NCBI RefSeq assembly: GCF_042944905.1
Contig: NZ_CP168496.1
Location: 124,001-188,000 of the forward strand
DNA length: 64,000 nt
From: Psychrobacillus sp042944905
GTDB lineage: Bacteria > Bacillota > Bacilli > Bacillales_A > Planococcaceae
Reading direction: 5' to 3'
A program made the translations under genes and the position numbers. Every line of letters begins with the position of its first letter. Positions within the stretch are counted from its first letter, which is position 1. The notes below the pieces were generated by a model, which saw only the letters and a list, made by a program, of their open reading frames with translations, was not told the origin of the DNA and made no database searches. Below are positions 34,030 through 42,044 of this stretch, in pieces.

Positions 34030-34136
34030 CGGGGAAAATTAGTTCGTATATAGCACGTTGGCACCCCTAAGAAACACTACTAAGATATTTATTTTCTCTT
34101 TCACTATATTTGTCCAGGCCATTAATCCATCTAAAT

Positions 34137-34145
34137 CATAATCTA
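34137..34145 (+). promoter_or_regulatory. Candidate sigma-K type -10 element
   Basis: CATAATCTA fits the mother-cell sigma-K -10 pattern CATANNNTA and lies 30 bases before the spore protein gene. No convincing -35 is visible at the usual distance. Confidence 0.35.
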
Positions 34146-34175
34146 TCATAATACTATTGAAAGGAGGTTATCATT

Positions 34176-34610
34176 ATGGGAATTATAATACCATGTAATT
34201 GTTTATCGGAATTAGCTTATATTTACAACTTAGATGCTCAAACGGTTGCGATAGGGGCGGATGTTAATTTTGATACAAATGGTTTTCTTACGGCTGGAAT
34301 TTTGCATGCTTCCGGATCATCTTCGATTCAAATTACCAATGCAGGTATCTACGAGGTTGCTTTCTCCGTGTCAGGTACAGAACCAAATCAATTTGCGCTT
34401 TTTTTAAATGGCGACCTAGTTCCGGGTACCATTTATGCTTCAGGTGCTGGAACGCAGGGAGTAGATGGCCAAGCAATATTCATTATTGGAGCCGGCGATG
34501 TTCTTACTCTTCGAAATCATTCTTCAGCTGCAGCAGTTGGTCTTGCCACCCCAATCGGTGGTACACAAGCAAGTGTAAACGCTTCTATTGTAATTAAAAA
34601 ATTAGATTAA
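34176..34610 (+). CDS. BclA C-terminal-domain-like exosporium/spore surface protein
   Basis: The 144 residues form a single C1q/TNF-like beta-jellyroll of the BclA-C/ExsF type: ASGSSSIQITNAGIYEVAFS, NQFALFLNGDLVPGT, GQAIFIIGAGDVLTLRNHSS and the terminal ASIVIKKL. There are no collagen-like GXY repeats, so it is like the basal-layer proteins ExsFA/BxpB rather than BclA itself. The short N-terminus has CNC. AAAGGAGG precedes the ATG. Mother-cell expression is likely but inferred. Confidence 0.8.
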   Translation: MGIIIPCNCLSELAYIYNLDAQTVAIGADVNFDTNGFLTAGILHASGSSSIQITNAGIYEVAFSVSGTEPNQFALFLNGDLVPGTIYASGAGTQGVDGQAIFIIGAGDVLTLRNHSSAAAVGLATPIGGTQASVNASIVIKKLD

Positions 34611-34712
34611 TTTCTAAGGGCTATGGAACGCTCAAAAAAATCATAGTGAAGTTGTAAAGGAGTTTACAATCAACAAGAGAAATCCTGATTTCAGTCAAAA
34701 ATTCTCTTGTTC

Positions 34713-34740
34713 TTGTATATGTCTTTAATAGATGTATAAT
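34713..34740 (+). promoter_or_regulatory. Promoter of the guanidine riboswitch/ykkCD transcript
   Basis: TTGTAT (34713-34718), a 16-bp spacer and TATAAT (34735-34740) make a good sigma-A promoter. Transcription would start near 34747, just before the aptamer. Confidence 0.75.
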
Positions 34741-34756
34741 ATATCCTAATTGGATA

Positions 34757-34892
34757 TATAAATTGTTTTCTAGGGTTCCGCAACGAGTGAGTTGGTCTGA
34801 GACCGAGAGAAAACTCACAGCTTGCTGTGTCACGGAAGGATAAAAGCCTGGGAGAAACTGTTAGACAGTTATCTCTTAGGCTTTTTTGTTTT
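34757..34892 (+). promoter_or_regulatory. Guanidine-I (ykkC) riboswitch with expression-platform terminator
   Basis: The conserved blocks of the ykkC class are present in order: TCTAGGGTTCCG, a GGTCTGAGACCGAGAG-like core, CACGG and GGATAAAAGCCTGGGAGA. A terminator stem (AAGCCTGGGAGA with TCTCTTAGGCTT, 34844-34887) followed by T-run lies immediately after. Guanidine binding should prevent that stem and allow expression of the two SMR genes downstream. Confidence 0.9.
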
Positions 34893-34924
34893 TATTTGAA
34901 CATTAGAAAGAGGGAATTATTTAG

Positions 34925-35263
34925 ATGAATACCGATTGGATTAAGGTTTTTATTGCCGCTTTTTTTGAGGTTTTTTGGGTCATCGGGTTAAAACATGCAA
35001 GTGATTTTTGGACTTGGACTGGAACAGTTATTTCTATTAGTATCAGTTTCTATTTAATGATTATGGCTGGACGTAAGCTTCCAGTTGGAACTGTATATGC
35101 CGTTTTTGTAGGGATGGGTACAGCAGGTACTGTCATTTCGGAGATTTTATTGTTTGGGGAATCATTCAGAGTAAGTAAAATGATCTTGATATTACTTTTA
35201 CTAATAGGTGTAGTTGGACTGAAGTTAGTTACAAACGACAAAATCCAAGAAGGAGATGAGTAA
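34925..35263 (+). CDS. ykkC: SMR family guanidinium exporter subunit YkkC
   Basis: The 112-residue protein has four membrane helices. The conserved Glu of the SMR substrate site is in FEVFWVIGLKHA (about residue 14). KLPVGTVYAVFVGMGTAGTV matches the helix-3 region of guanidinium exporters. With its partner it forms a heteromeric guanidinium/H+ antiporter. The riboswitch directly upstream supports this function. The ribosome site is AGAGGGA. Confidence 0.92.
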   Translation: MNTDWIKVFIAAFFEVFWVIGLKHASDFWTWTGTVISISISFYLMIMAGRKLPVGTVYAVFVGMGTAGTVISEILLFGESFRVSKMILILLLLIGVVGLKLVTNDKIQEGDE

Positions 35264-35265
35264 TA

Positions 35266-35580
35266 ATGGCGTGGATTTCTCTCATTGTAGCAGGAGTGTT
35301 TGAAATGTTCGGTGTTACCATGATTAACAAATTGCATAAAGAACGTAATTGGCAATCGCTATCTTTGCTATTTCTGGGATTTGGAGGAAGTTTTCTATTT
35401 CTTGCTTATGCAATGAAAACACTTCCAATGGGAACAGCTTATGCGATTTGGACAGGAATTGGAGCATCTGGTGGAGCTATTTTAGGGATGCTTTTATACG
35501 GTGAATCGAAAGTTTGGAAACGAATCGTCTTTATAGCGATGGTTTTAAGTGCAGCAATTGGATTAAAACTGATTTCCTAA
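35266..35580 (+). CDS. ykkD: SMR family guanidinium exporter subunit YkkD
   Basis: The 104-residue four-helix SMR protein is the second subunit. The active-site Glu is in VAGVFEMFGVTMI (about residue 13), and TLPMGTAYAIWTGIGASGGA is the helix-3 motif. It starts 2 bases after the ykkC stop, with AGGAGATG inside the end of ykkC. Topology of the pair is presumably antiparallel. Confidence 0.92.
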   Translation: MAWISLIVAGVFEMFGVTMINKLHKERNWQSLSLLFLGFGGSFLFLAYAMKTLPMGTAYAIWTGIGASGGAILGMLLYGESKVWKRIVFIAMVLSAAIGLKLIS

Positions 35581-35593
35581 GGATACATAATAA

Positions 35594-35627
35594 AACACCT
35601 AGTTATAAATTTTATTCACTAGGTGTT
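35594..35627. terminator. Bidirectional terminator after ykkD
   Basis: A 9-bp perfect stem (35594-35602 with 35619-35627) separates the convergent ykkD and small membrane-protein genes. Confidence 0.7.
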
Positions 35628-35643
35628 CCTTTCATTGATGTCA

Positions 35644-35820
35644 TCATTCCGAAACCTTTTGCTTTCGATTTAATAAATAAAATGCAGTTCCAGCAATAAA
35701 TAAACCTGTACTTAGCCATATTGCGATGCCGTTCCATTCGCCTTTGAATAATGTAATATTCGTTAAAGTAATAAACTGCATTAAAATGATGATTATATAT
35801 AGACCAGTTATTGGTTTCAT
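35644..35820 (-). CDS. 58-residue two-helix membrane protein
   Basis: This short gene reads MKPITGLYIIIILMQFITL..., with two hydrophobic helices (about residues 5-24 and 31-50) joined by a short polar turn (FKGEWNG) and a basic tail. It has a very strong ribosome site (AAGGAGG, 6-7 bases before the ATG at 35820) and no overlap with other genes. I do not recognise the family. Its orientation is convergent with ykkCD. Confidence 0.75.
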   Translation of the reverse strand: MKPITGLYIIIILMQFITLTNITLFKGEWNGIAIWLSTGLFIAGTAFYLLNRKQKVSE

Positions 35821-36026
35821 GCGTTTTCCTCCTTAGTTGTAATTGTAAGCCTCTTACCTATCCCTGAAAACTTCCAACTCACTCAGAACGCCCAATTATG
35901 TTTATATATGGGTTTTAATATTTATATCCAGTGTATAACGTATACTACATAACATCCAATTTATTTAAGAAAATTCATATAATAACCAAGCGTTTTTAAT
36001 TCTGAAACTATTATTCTTTTCACCCG

Positions 36027-36032
36027 TATAAT
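36027..36032 (+). promoter_or_regulatory. -10 element of the interrupted membrane-protein gene
   Basis: TATAAT lies 34 bases before the ATG at 36066. No strong -35 was seen at the usual spacing. Confidence 0.45.
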
Positions 36033-36065
36033 AGTGAGTAGAAAAAGAGGAAGAAGGATGATTGG

Positions 36066-36464
36066 ATGACGTTTGTTTTTATTATTTCGGCAGTGGTAGC
36101 AGTTATTACTGCTTTATTGGTCGTACCGTTAACAGCTAAAAGGAAAGGCGTGATGTCTTCCATTGGTGGTATAGCGATTTTAACATTTATCGTATTAGCG
36201 ACTGTATATTATGTGACAAACTTGGATCGTAACTGGACGGCTTTATGGCCTTGGCTTGTACTTGCTACGTTTGCGGGAACAAGTCTAGCAAGAGGGAAAG
36301 AACAAAAAGCAAAAGGTGTGCTCTTCCTAGGAAGTTTAGCAGTAGCTATTTTCATGTTGTCCGCGCCGGTTTGGAATGCAAATGAAAAGTATGAAATAGC
36401 TAAAATGGATGAACAAGTGGAGATTCAACCATTTGATGAAACAAAAACACCTGCAAGTGTATGA
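36066..36464 (+). pseudogene. 5' part of a membrane-protein gene split by an IS3-family element
   Basis: The 132 codons encode four hydrophobic segments (about residues 3-23, 33-50, 57-75, 85-102) and a polar linker ending ETKTPASV. The TGA at 36462-36464 is the first triplet of the inserted element. Removing the element and one GTA copy joins ASV to PPKFARNKMKKAFG in frame and restores a protein of about 553 residues. I do not recognise the family. The truncated product may still be made but lacks the large C-terminal domain. Confidence 0.85.
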
Positions 36465-36503
36465 ACTGACCTAGCGATATGAGACACATATAAAACACCT
36501 ATT

Positions 36504-37340
36504 TTAGGCTGCCGCAATGCCAAATTCTTTTGGTGTTAGGTAGCCTAATTTTTCTTGGATACGTTCTTCATTGTAATGATGAAGATATTCGTCAATTCGT
36601 TGTATAACGCAAATATTGCTCAATGAATTAAACTTAGTTAAATAAAATTCTTCTGTTTTTAAACTAGAATGATAGGATTCGATAACAGCGTTATCCCAAC
36701 AGTTGCCGCGTCTGGACATGCTACTCACTAGATGATTCTCCTTCAAGCAATCCTGATACGCATATGATGTGTAAACACTCCCTTGATCAGAATGTACAAT
36801 GACTTCCTGCGGATTTCCACGAGCTATCAATGCCTCTTTAAGCGTATCTATTACCAACGGTGTCTGTTGATGATTGTAGAGCTTATAAGCGACAATTTCA
36901 TTATTATATAAATCCATGATCGTCGAAAGATATAAAGTGACGCTACCATATTGAATATACGTAATATCTGTTACCCATTTTTCATTCGGTTTACTAGCTG
37001 TAAAGTTACGATTCAATAAATTTGGGGCAATTACTACTGACTCTCCTTGTGATTTCCATTTTCGTTTTTGCTTCACTTTGCATTGAAGATTATACTTCTG
37101 CATGGTTTTCTGGACCGTATTGCGGTCTAATTCAATTCCATATTCTCTTTTCAATAACGCCTTAATTTTACGATGACCATTGCGGTATTTCGTTTTCTTG
37201 CATAGTTCGATGATTGCTTCTTCTGCTTTGGTTCGAACGTATTCTACACCTTCTGCTAACCAACGATAAAAGGTGGATCGAGGCACCTGAAGGGCTGACA
37301 GAATTGCCGTTACTGTATATTTTTTTCGATACTTTTCCAC
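36504..37340 (-). CDS. IS3-family transposase OrfB (DDE integrase domain)
   Basis: OrfB carries the strand-transfer domain. The 278-residue frame has an HTH_21 region (YRNGHRKIKALLKREYGIEL) and an rve integrase fold with DDE residues in WVTDITYIQ, VIVHSDQGSVYT and NAVIESYHSSLKTE. It lacks its own ribosome site: the likely product is an OrfAB fusion made by -1 frameshifting near the end of orfA (TTGAAAAAC). The frame is open upstream to the overlap. Confidence 0.92.
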   Translation of the reverse strand: MEKYRKKYTVTAILSALQVPRSTFYRWLAEGVEYVRTKAEEAIIELCKKTKYRNGHRKIKALLKREYGIELDRNTVQKTMQKYNLQCKVKQKRKWKSQGESVVIAPNLLNRNFTASKPNEKWVTDITYIQYGSVTLYLSTIMDLYNNEIVAYKLYNHQQTPLVIDTLKEALIARGNPQEVIVHSDQGSVYTSYAYQDCLKENHLVSSMSRRGNCWDNAVIESYHSSLKTEEFYLTKFNSLSNICVIQRIDEYLHHYNEERIQEKLGYLTPKEFGIAAA

Positions 37341-37351
37341 GATTTGAAGAA

Positions 37352-37669
37352 CTAGCTGTTTTTCAACTCCTTTACCATTTCCATATACTTTTTTAGAATC
37401 TCATTCTCCATTTTCAAATGGTTCATTTGTGTATCTTTCTTCTCTTCTTCACTCTTAAATTCAGGTCCATGCCCAAATGAATATTGCTTCCCGATCGGTT
37501 GATCGAAACGATGAATTTCATTCGCTCTATACCATCTCATCCATGTCTCAATTTGAGATTTATTCTTAATTCCGTATTTCTCCATAATTTCTTTCGTCGT
37601 AAGATGACCGCTCATTTTATCTTTCACGACTGCCCATTTAATTTCACTTGAATACACGTTTTTGCCCAT
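37352..37669 (-). CDS. IS3-family transposase OrfA (HTH)
   Basis: The 105-residue OrfA binds the inverted repeats. It has the HTH (GHLTTKEIMEKYGIKNKSQI), the IETWMRWYRANEIHRF segment and a C-terminal leucine-zipper-like stretch (MNHLKMENEILKKYMEMVK). GGAGGTG precedes the ATG near the element end. It overlaps the orfB frame through a probable programmed frameshift. Confidence 0.9.
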   Translation of the reverse strand: MGKNVYSSEIKWAVVKDKMSGHLTTKEIMEKYGIKNKSQIETWMRWYRANEIHRFDQPIGKQYSFGHGPEFKSEEEKKDTQMNHLKMENEILKKYMEMVKELKNS

Positions 37670-37756
37670 GCAAAAACACCTCCGATTTAAGTACTTGTTT
37701 TAAGTGTACCACTATCGAAGGTGTTTTATATTGTCTCATTATTTTAGGTTAGTCCA

Positions 37757-39025
37757 GTACCGCCAAAATTTGCGCGAAATAAAATGAAAAAAGCATTTGG
37801 GCAAGTACCAAATACAAGCTATTATGAGTTGGGTAATTTACAAATTCAAAAAGTAAAAGACGCATATGTATACATTGCTCCTGTAGAGTTTTCTGGATTT
37901 TTCAAATGGATAAATGGAGATGTGACACCAGGTTATTTTACGATGAGTGCAACCGATTCTTCGGATAATCCAAAATTTGTGAAGGCTGAGATGAGTTACA
38001 CACCGTCCTCATTCCTTCATAAAAATTTGGAAAGACATATGCGCATGAAGCACCCGACTAAGATATTTTATGGGGAGCCTCAGTTAGAGATTGATGAGAA
38101 TGGAAAACCTTATTATATTCGTTCTTATGGGAATTTCATCACTGCACGGAATGGGTTTGATGTGGATGGGATCGTTGTAGTCGATCCTGCTACAGGTCAA
38201 ACAGATTCTTATAAGTTAGATAATGTACCAGCTTTTATTGATGGAGCAGTATCACCAGAAACTGTCAGCTTGCAAAATAGTTATTACGGGAATTATATTC
38301 ATGGTTTTATTAATAGTATGGTTGGTAAAAAAGACGTAAAACTTCCTTCAGATGAAGGAACTGAAGCGAATGTTAGTCCGATCTTCGGCGAAGATGGTAA
38401 AATGTACTACTTTACGGATTTCACAAGTCCAAAAGAAGGCGTCGATTCTATGCTGGGTTATTCCTTAACAGATGGTCGAACTGGAAAGGCGACTTATTAC
38501 ACAGGGAACCTCGAAGACTCTTATATGGATTCCCAAGGTGCACTTCAAATAATTGAGAAGAAATTTATCGAAAAGAAATGGACAGGAGAAATGCCTGTTT
38601 TATACAATTTCTACGGAGAGGCTAGCTGGTTAACACCGGTACTGGATTCGAATGGCTTCTTACAAAACTATTTCATCGTATCTGCTGCAAACCCGGAAAT
38701 ATCGGTATACGGTAACACACCAAACGAAGCGTTGAAACTGTATAAATTGGCGCTTCAACGAGGAGGAAGCTCGGTTGATGGAAGCTCCAATGCGGAAGAA
38801 AAGACGGCAGTGGGAACTGTTTTACGGGTATTTAAGGAACGTGTTGGTGACTTTACCCAAATATCTTTCTTGTTGAACAATAAACAAAGCTATATTGTAT
38901 CTTCTGAAGTAGCTCCACTTGCCGTTTATATGCAAGAAGGAGATAGCGTACAAGTGAGATTCTTAAATACGGGAGAACTATTCTTACCTGTTAAAGAAGT
39001 GAAGATACAAGGGATTGAGAAATAA
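37757..39025 (+). pseudogene. 3' part of the split membrane-protein gene
   Basis: This part carries about 421 codons of the original frame, starting with the duplicated GTA. The sequence is a large extracytoplasmic or cytosolic domain with repeated TY and Y-rich beta segments (FITARNGFDVDGIVVVDPATG, MYYFTDFTSPKEGVD) and a possible OB-like C-terminus (AVGTVLRVFKERVGDF). There is no credible ribosome site before the ATG at 37784, so it is probably not translated from there. A terminator follows. Confidence 0.85.
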
Positions 39026-39053
39026 TTAACATAATAGAGTATAAGCAGTCTGG

Positions 39054-39084
39054 AGCTATCCTAGTTTTCTAGGATAGCTTTTAT
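39054..39084 (+). terminator. Terminator of the split gene
   Basis: AGCTATCCTAG and CTAGGATAGCT form an 11-bp perfect stem with a TTTT loop, followed by a T-rich tail. Confidence 0.85.
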
Positions 39085-39130
39085 AATAGTATAAACAGAG
39101 GCGCTGCATCCAAACAAAAGGAGTGATTTT

Positions 39131-39970
39131 TTGAAAGTTCATTACTTAACAATCGGAGAAGTGGCCAAACTAAGCAACTTATCGATTCAAACATTACGCT
39201 ACTATGATCGAATTGATTTGTTTAAACCGATAGAAATTGATCCTAAAAATAAGTATAGATATTATCAAAATACCCAATTATATTACTTAGACATTATTAA
39301 ATCTCTAAAGTATCTTGGTCTTTCATTGGAAGACGTGAAATCAGTGCTCACGTTGAAACCCGAAGAACTAGTCACTTATCTCGCCGATCAAGAGAATAGA
39401 ATTGACCAAGAATTCCAAAGGCTGCTCGAAACGAAAGAAGTGCTACAGCGAAAAAAAGAACAAATTCAAACGTTCGTTTTAGAGTCGAACAAAATGACCG
39501 TAAGTATAAAGGAAATGCCAGTACAAAAAATAGTGAAAATAAAAACCTCGAATATAAGTGTTCATGATATACCGAACAAGGAATACGGACTTATAAGTAA
39601 AGTGCTGGAAGACGAGGGAAGCGTTTTTGATACATTGTATGGGGGAGCATATTGTTTAAGAAGATATAGTTCCATGGATGATATTAATTATGATTATTTA
39701 TTTACACATACTGTGAAAGATAGTAAACCTAATTTGAATTTCGAGGAAGTAGAAATCACTTCATTGCCCGCGGGAAATTACCTTAGTATCACGTTTGCAT
39801 TAATGGATGATGCATACGAAGTTTGTTACAACGAATTGATGGATTATTTGGAGCAACATTATATAAATGTAGTGCCAATCGTGTACGATATTTGGATGCC
39901 AATAAACTCTACAGCTTCCAAAGAGGATGAATTTTTAGTTGAGCTCAAAATACAAATTCAAGCTACTTGA
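39131..39970 (+). CDS. MerR family regulator, BltR/BmrR-like
   Basis: The 279-residue activator has the MerR HTH (YLTIGEVAKLSNLSIQTLRYYDRIDLF), a long coiled coil (about 80-115), and a C-terminal GyrI/BmrR-like effector domain of about 150 residues. The start is TTG at 39131 after AAAGGAG. The MFS gene follows 73 bases later, and a dyad with 19-bp promoter spacing lies between them. It should sense a hydrophobic or cationic compound and activate the MFS exporter. Confidence 0.88.
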   Translation: MKVHYLTIGEVAKLSNLSIQTLRYYDRIDLFKPIEIDPKNKYRYYQNTQLYYLDIIKSLKYLGLSLEDVKSVLTLKPEELVTYLADQENRIDQEFQRLLETKEVLQRKKEQIQTFVLESNKMTVSIKEMPVQKIVKIKTSNISVHDIPNKEYGLISKVLEDEGSVFDTLYGGAYCLRRYSSMDDINYDYLFTHTVKDSKPNLNFEEVEITSLPAGNYLSITFALMDDAYEVCYNELMDYLEQHYINVVPIVYDIWMPINSTASKEDEFLVELKIQIQAT

Positions 39971-39997
39971 CCCTATAGCTACTATAGGGTTTATTTT
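39967..39997 (+). promoter_or_regulatory. MerR-type promoter with 19-bp spacer and operator dyad
   Basis: A -35 TTGACC (39967-39972) overlaps the regulator stop codon. It is followed by a 19-bp spacer and -10 TATTTT (39992-39997). The spacer holds the perfect dyad ACCCTATAG-CTA-CTATAGGGT (39970-39990). The long spacer is diagnostic of MerR-activated promoters. Confidence 0.8.
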
Positions 39998-40043
39998 TAT
40001 AAACAGAAAGACATACTTTAGCTGAATAATAAGGAGCATAAAA

Positions 40044-41222
40044 ATGGATATACAAAAAAGTGGTTTGAACAAAACAATATATTTAGTGCTAGTGAATTTA
40101 TTTGTTGTATTTTTAGGGATTGGACTAATTATTCCTGTGTTTCCTACATTAATGAGGGAAATGCATTTAGAAGGCTCTTCGGTGGGTTATTTAATGGCAG
40201 CCTTTGCGTTCGTTCAATTATTAGTATCACCTATAGCAGGAAAATGGGTAGATTCGATTGGTCGTAAAAAGATGATTGTTATTGGTATGCTTATTTTTGG
40301 ATTGTCGGAACTGCTTTTTGGTTTTGGACAAGATGTGAAACTGCTTTATCTTTCTAGAATGTTAGGTGGGGTCAGTGCAGCTTTCATTATGCCAGGAGTC
40401 ACAGCTTTTGTTGCAGATATTACTTCATTAAAGGAACGACCGAAAGCAATGGGTTATGTTGCAGCAGCTATTAGTACTGGCTTTATCATAGGGCCTGGAA
40501 TTGGTGGGTTCTTGGCAGAGTATGGGACAAGAATACCTTTCTTTTTTGCAGCTGTATTAGGTTTTTTAGGATCTATTTTTTCATTAATCATACTGAAAGA
40601 GCCTAAAAGACCGGAAATAACAGAAAAGAAAACGGATAAACGAGTAGCAAAATCAGGTTTCCGTAAAGTATTGGAACCAATTTATTTAATCCCTATGATT
40701 ATCATACTTGTATCCAGTTTTGGGTTGGCTGCTTTCGAAACCGTCTATTCGCTTTTCGTCGATCATAAATTTGCATTTACACCAAAAGATATTGCATTAA
40801 TTATTACAGTGAGCGGAATTTTAGGTGTCATTGCTCAAGTTTTATCTTTTGACCGTGTTGTGGAAAAAATTGGTGAAATAAGATTGATCCAAATTTGTAT
40901 GGGCGTATCGACCGTATTCATATTTGCTATGATTAAAGTGTCAGCGTACTGGTCGATATTAGTGGTGACATTTGTCATTTTCTTAATGTTTGATATTATA
41001 CGCCCTGCATTGACAACGTATTTATCTAAAATAGCAGGCAATGAGCAAGGGTTTGTAGGTGGTTTAAACTCCACATTTACGAGTGTAGGAAATATTATAG
41101 GTCCTAGTATTGCAGGAATTTTGTTTGACGTGAATATCGATTATCCTTACGTCCTAGCAATGTTTGTACTTGCACTGAGCTTTCTAATCTCTTTATTTTG
41201 GAAAGACAAGAAAATCAATTAG
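40044..41222 (+). CDS. MFS multidrug exporter (Blt/NorA-like, DHA1)
   Basis: The 392 residues make 12 membrane helices. Motif A between helices 2 and 3 is GKWVDSIGRKKMIVIG, and motif C in helix 5 (GFIIGPGIGGFLAEYG) is the antiporter signature of DHA1 drug exporters. The adjacent MerR regulator and promoter fit the Bmr/Blt type. It is expressed only on induction. The following SDR starts 14 bases after the stop, so the two may share the mRNA. AAGGAG precedes the ATG. Confidence 0.9.
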   Translation: MDIQKSGLNKTIYLVLVNLFVVFLGIGLIIPVFPTLMREMHLEGSSVGYLMAAFAFVQLLVSPIAGKWVDSIGRKKMIVIGMLIFGLSELLFGFGQDVKLLYLSRMLGGVSAAFIMPGVTAFVADITSLKERPKAMGYVAAAISTGFIIGPGIGGFLAEYGTRIPFFFAAVLGFLGSIFSLIILKEPKRPEITEKKTDKRVAKSGFRKVLEPIYLIPMIIILVSSFGLAAFETVYSLFVDHKFAFTPKDIALIITVSGILGVIAQVLSFDRVVEKIGEIRLIQICMGVSTVFIFAMIKVSAYWSILVVTFVIFLMFDIIRPALTTYLSKIAGNEQGFVGGLNSTFTSVGNIIGPSIAGILFDVNIDYPYVLAMFVLALSFLISLFWKDKKIN

Positions 41223-41236
41223 GGATGTGTGGAAAA

Positions 41237-41968
41237 ATGCAAACGTATATTATTACTGGAACGACGAGTGGAATAGGTCTAGAGCTAGTTAATCAATTAT
41301 TAGAGGCTGGACATACTGTTTATGGGATAGCCCGAAAAGAAAATGATATAGACCACCCGCGATATCATCATGTTTTATTGGATTTAACAGAAACATCTAA
41401 GTTAGCTGACACGATGGGATATATTGTAAAAGAGAATTCTTCAGAAGCAAGTTCTTTTACGCTTATTAATAATGCGGGGACGATTGAGCCGATAGGGATG
41501 GTTGGAGAAATAGATGGCAAATTAATTGCGAAAAGTATTGCTGTTAATTTGACAGCTCCGATGGTATTAACTGGTGCTTTTATTCATGCATTGGCTGCAA
41601 TTGATATGCCCAAAAAGGTTGTGCAAATTTCTTCCGGAGCAGGTCGAAATGCGCTTGGTGGCTGGAGCAGCTATTGTGCGGGAAAAGCAGGGCTAGATAG
41701 ATTTACAGAAGCAGTTCAATTAGAAGAGTCTAATAAGCTGAATGGGGTCCGATTAGTATCGATTGCACCAGGAATTATTGATACAAATATGCAACAGACG
41801 ATTCGGGAGTCGTCCACAAGTGCATTTCCATCAGTAGAACGTTTTAAAGAATACAAAGCATCAGGACAGCTAAGCAATGTAAATGACGTAGCGGAAAAGT
41901 TAATCGGGTTTATCGAAAGTGATCAATTTTACAAAGTAGACGTTCTAACTGATTTGCGCAATTTATAG
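41237..41968 (+). CDS. Short-chain dehydrogenase/reductase (YueD/sepiapterin-reductase-like)
   Basis: The 243-residue NAD(P)H-dependent oxidoreductase has the cofactor motif TGTTSGIG, the NNAG in LINNAGTIEP, and the catalytic Ser and YxxxK in SSGAGRNALGGWSSYCAGK. The closest family in Bacillus is YueD, a benzil reductase. The natural substrate is unknown. The start is ATG at 41237; an in-frame start inside the MFS gene at 41198 would have no advantage. It lies right after the MFS exporter. Confidence 0.85.
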   Translation: MQTYIITGTTSGIGLELVNQLLEAGHTVYGIARKENDIDHPRYHHVLLDLTETSKLADTMGYIVKENSSEASSFTLINNAGTIEPIGMVGEIDGKLIAKSIAVNLTAPMVLTGAFIHALAAIDMPKKVVQISSGAGRNALGGWSSYCAGKAGLDRFTEAVQLEESNKLNGVRLVSIAPGIIDTNMQQTIRESSTSAFPSVERFKEYKASGQLSNVNDVAEKLIGFIESDQFYKVDVLTDLRNL

Positions 41969-42044
41969 GTGTAGCCATTTTGTCTTTTTGTGAAAATCCG
42001 ATACAATGGTACGTAGAGTATTTGATTGAAATGGAGGACTAATT

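Larger units (their letters stand above)
32991..34175. other. 1.2-kb gene-free stretch of decayed repeats
   Basis: No credible coding region lies here on either strand. It holds, in order, a direct-repeat copy (33148-33219), a GC-rich repeat element interrupted by a MITE (33285-33540), a T-box-like remnant with terminator (33698-33778), a perfect hairpin (33889-33925), and the second direct-repeat copy (33960-34029). The base composition is more GC-rich than the neighbours only within the 33285-33345 element. Confidence 0.65.
36462..37756 (-). mobile_element. IS3-family insertion sequence (IS150-like)
   Basis: The 1295-bp element has imperfect terminal inverted repeats starting TGAACTGACC and TGGACTAACC, both with ATGAGACA and ATAAAACACC further in. 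GTA is duplicated at 36459-36461 and 37757-37759. It carries orfA and orfB in the minus orientation with all catalytic residues, so it is probably active. The target is a membrane-protein gene. Confidence 0.92.

Noticed and set aside
37784..39025. Independent gene starting at ATG 37784
   Set aside because: No ribosome site precedes it, and the frame continues in phase into the sequence left of the IS element; it is the 3' half of a split gene.
41198..41236. SDR start inside the MFS gene
   Set aside because: The TGTTSGIG motif sits at the usual distance from the ATG at 41237, not from 41198.
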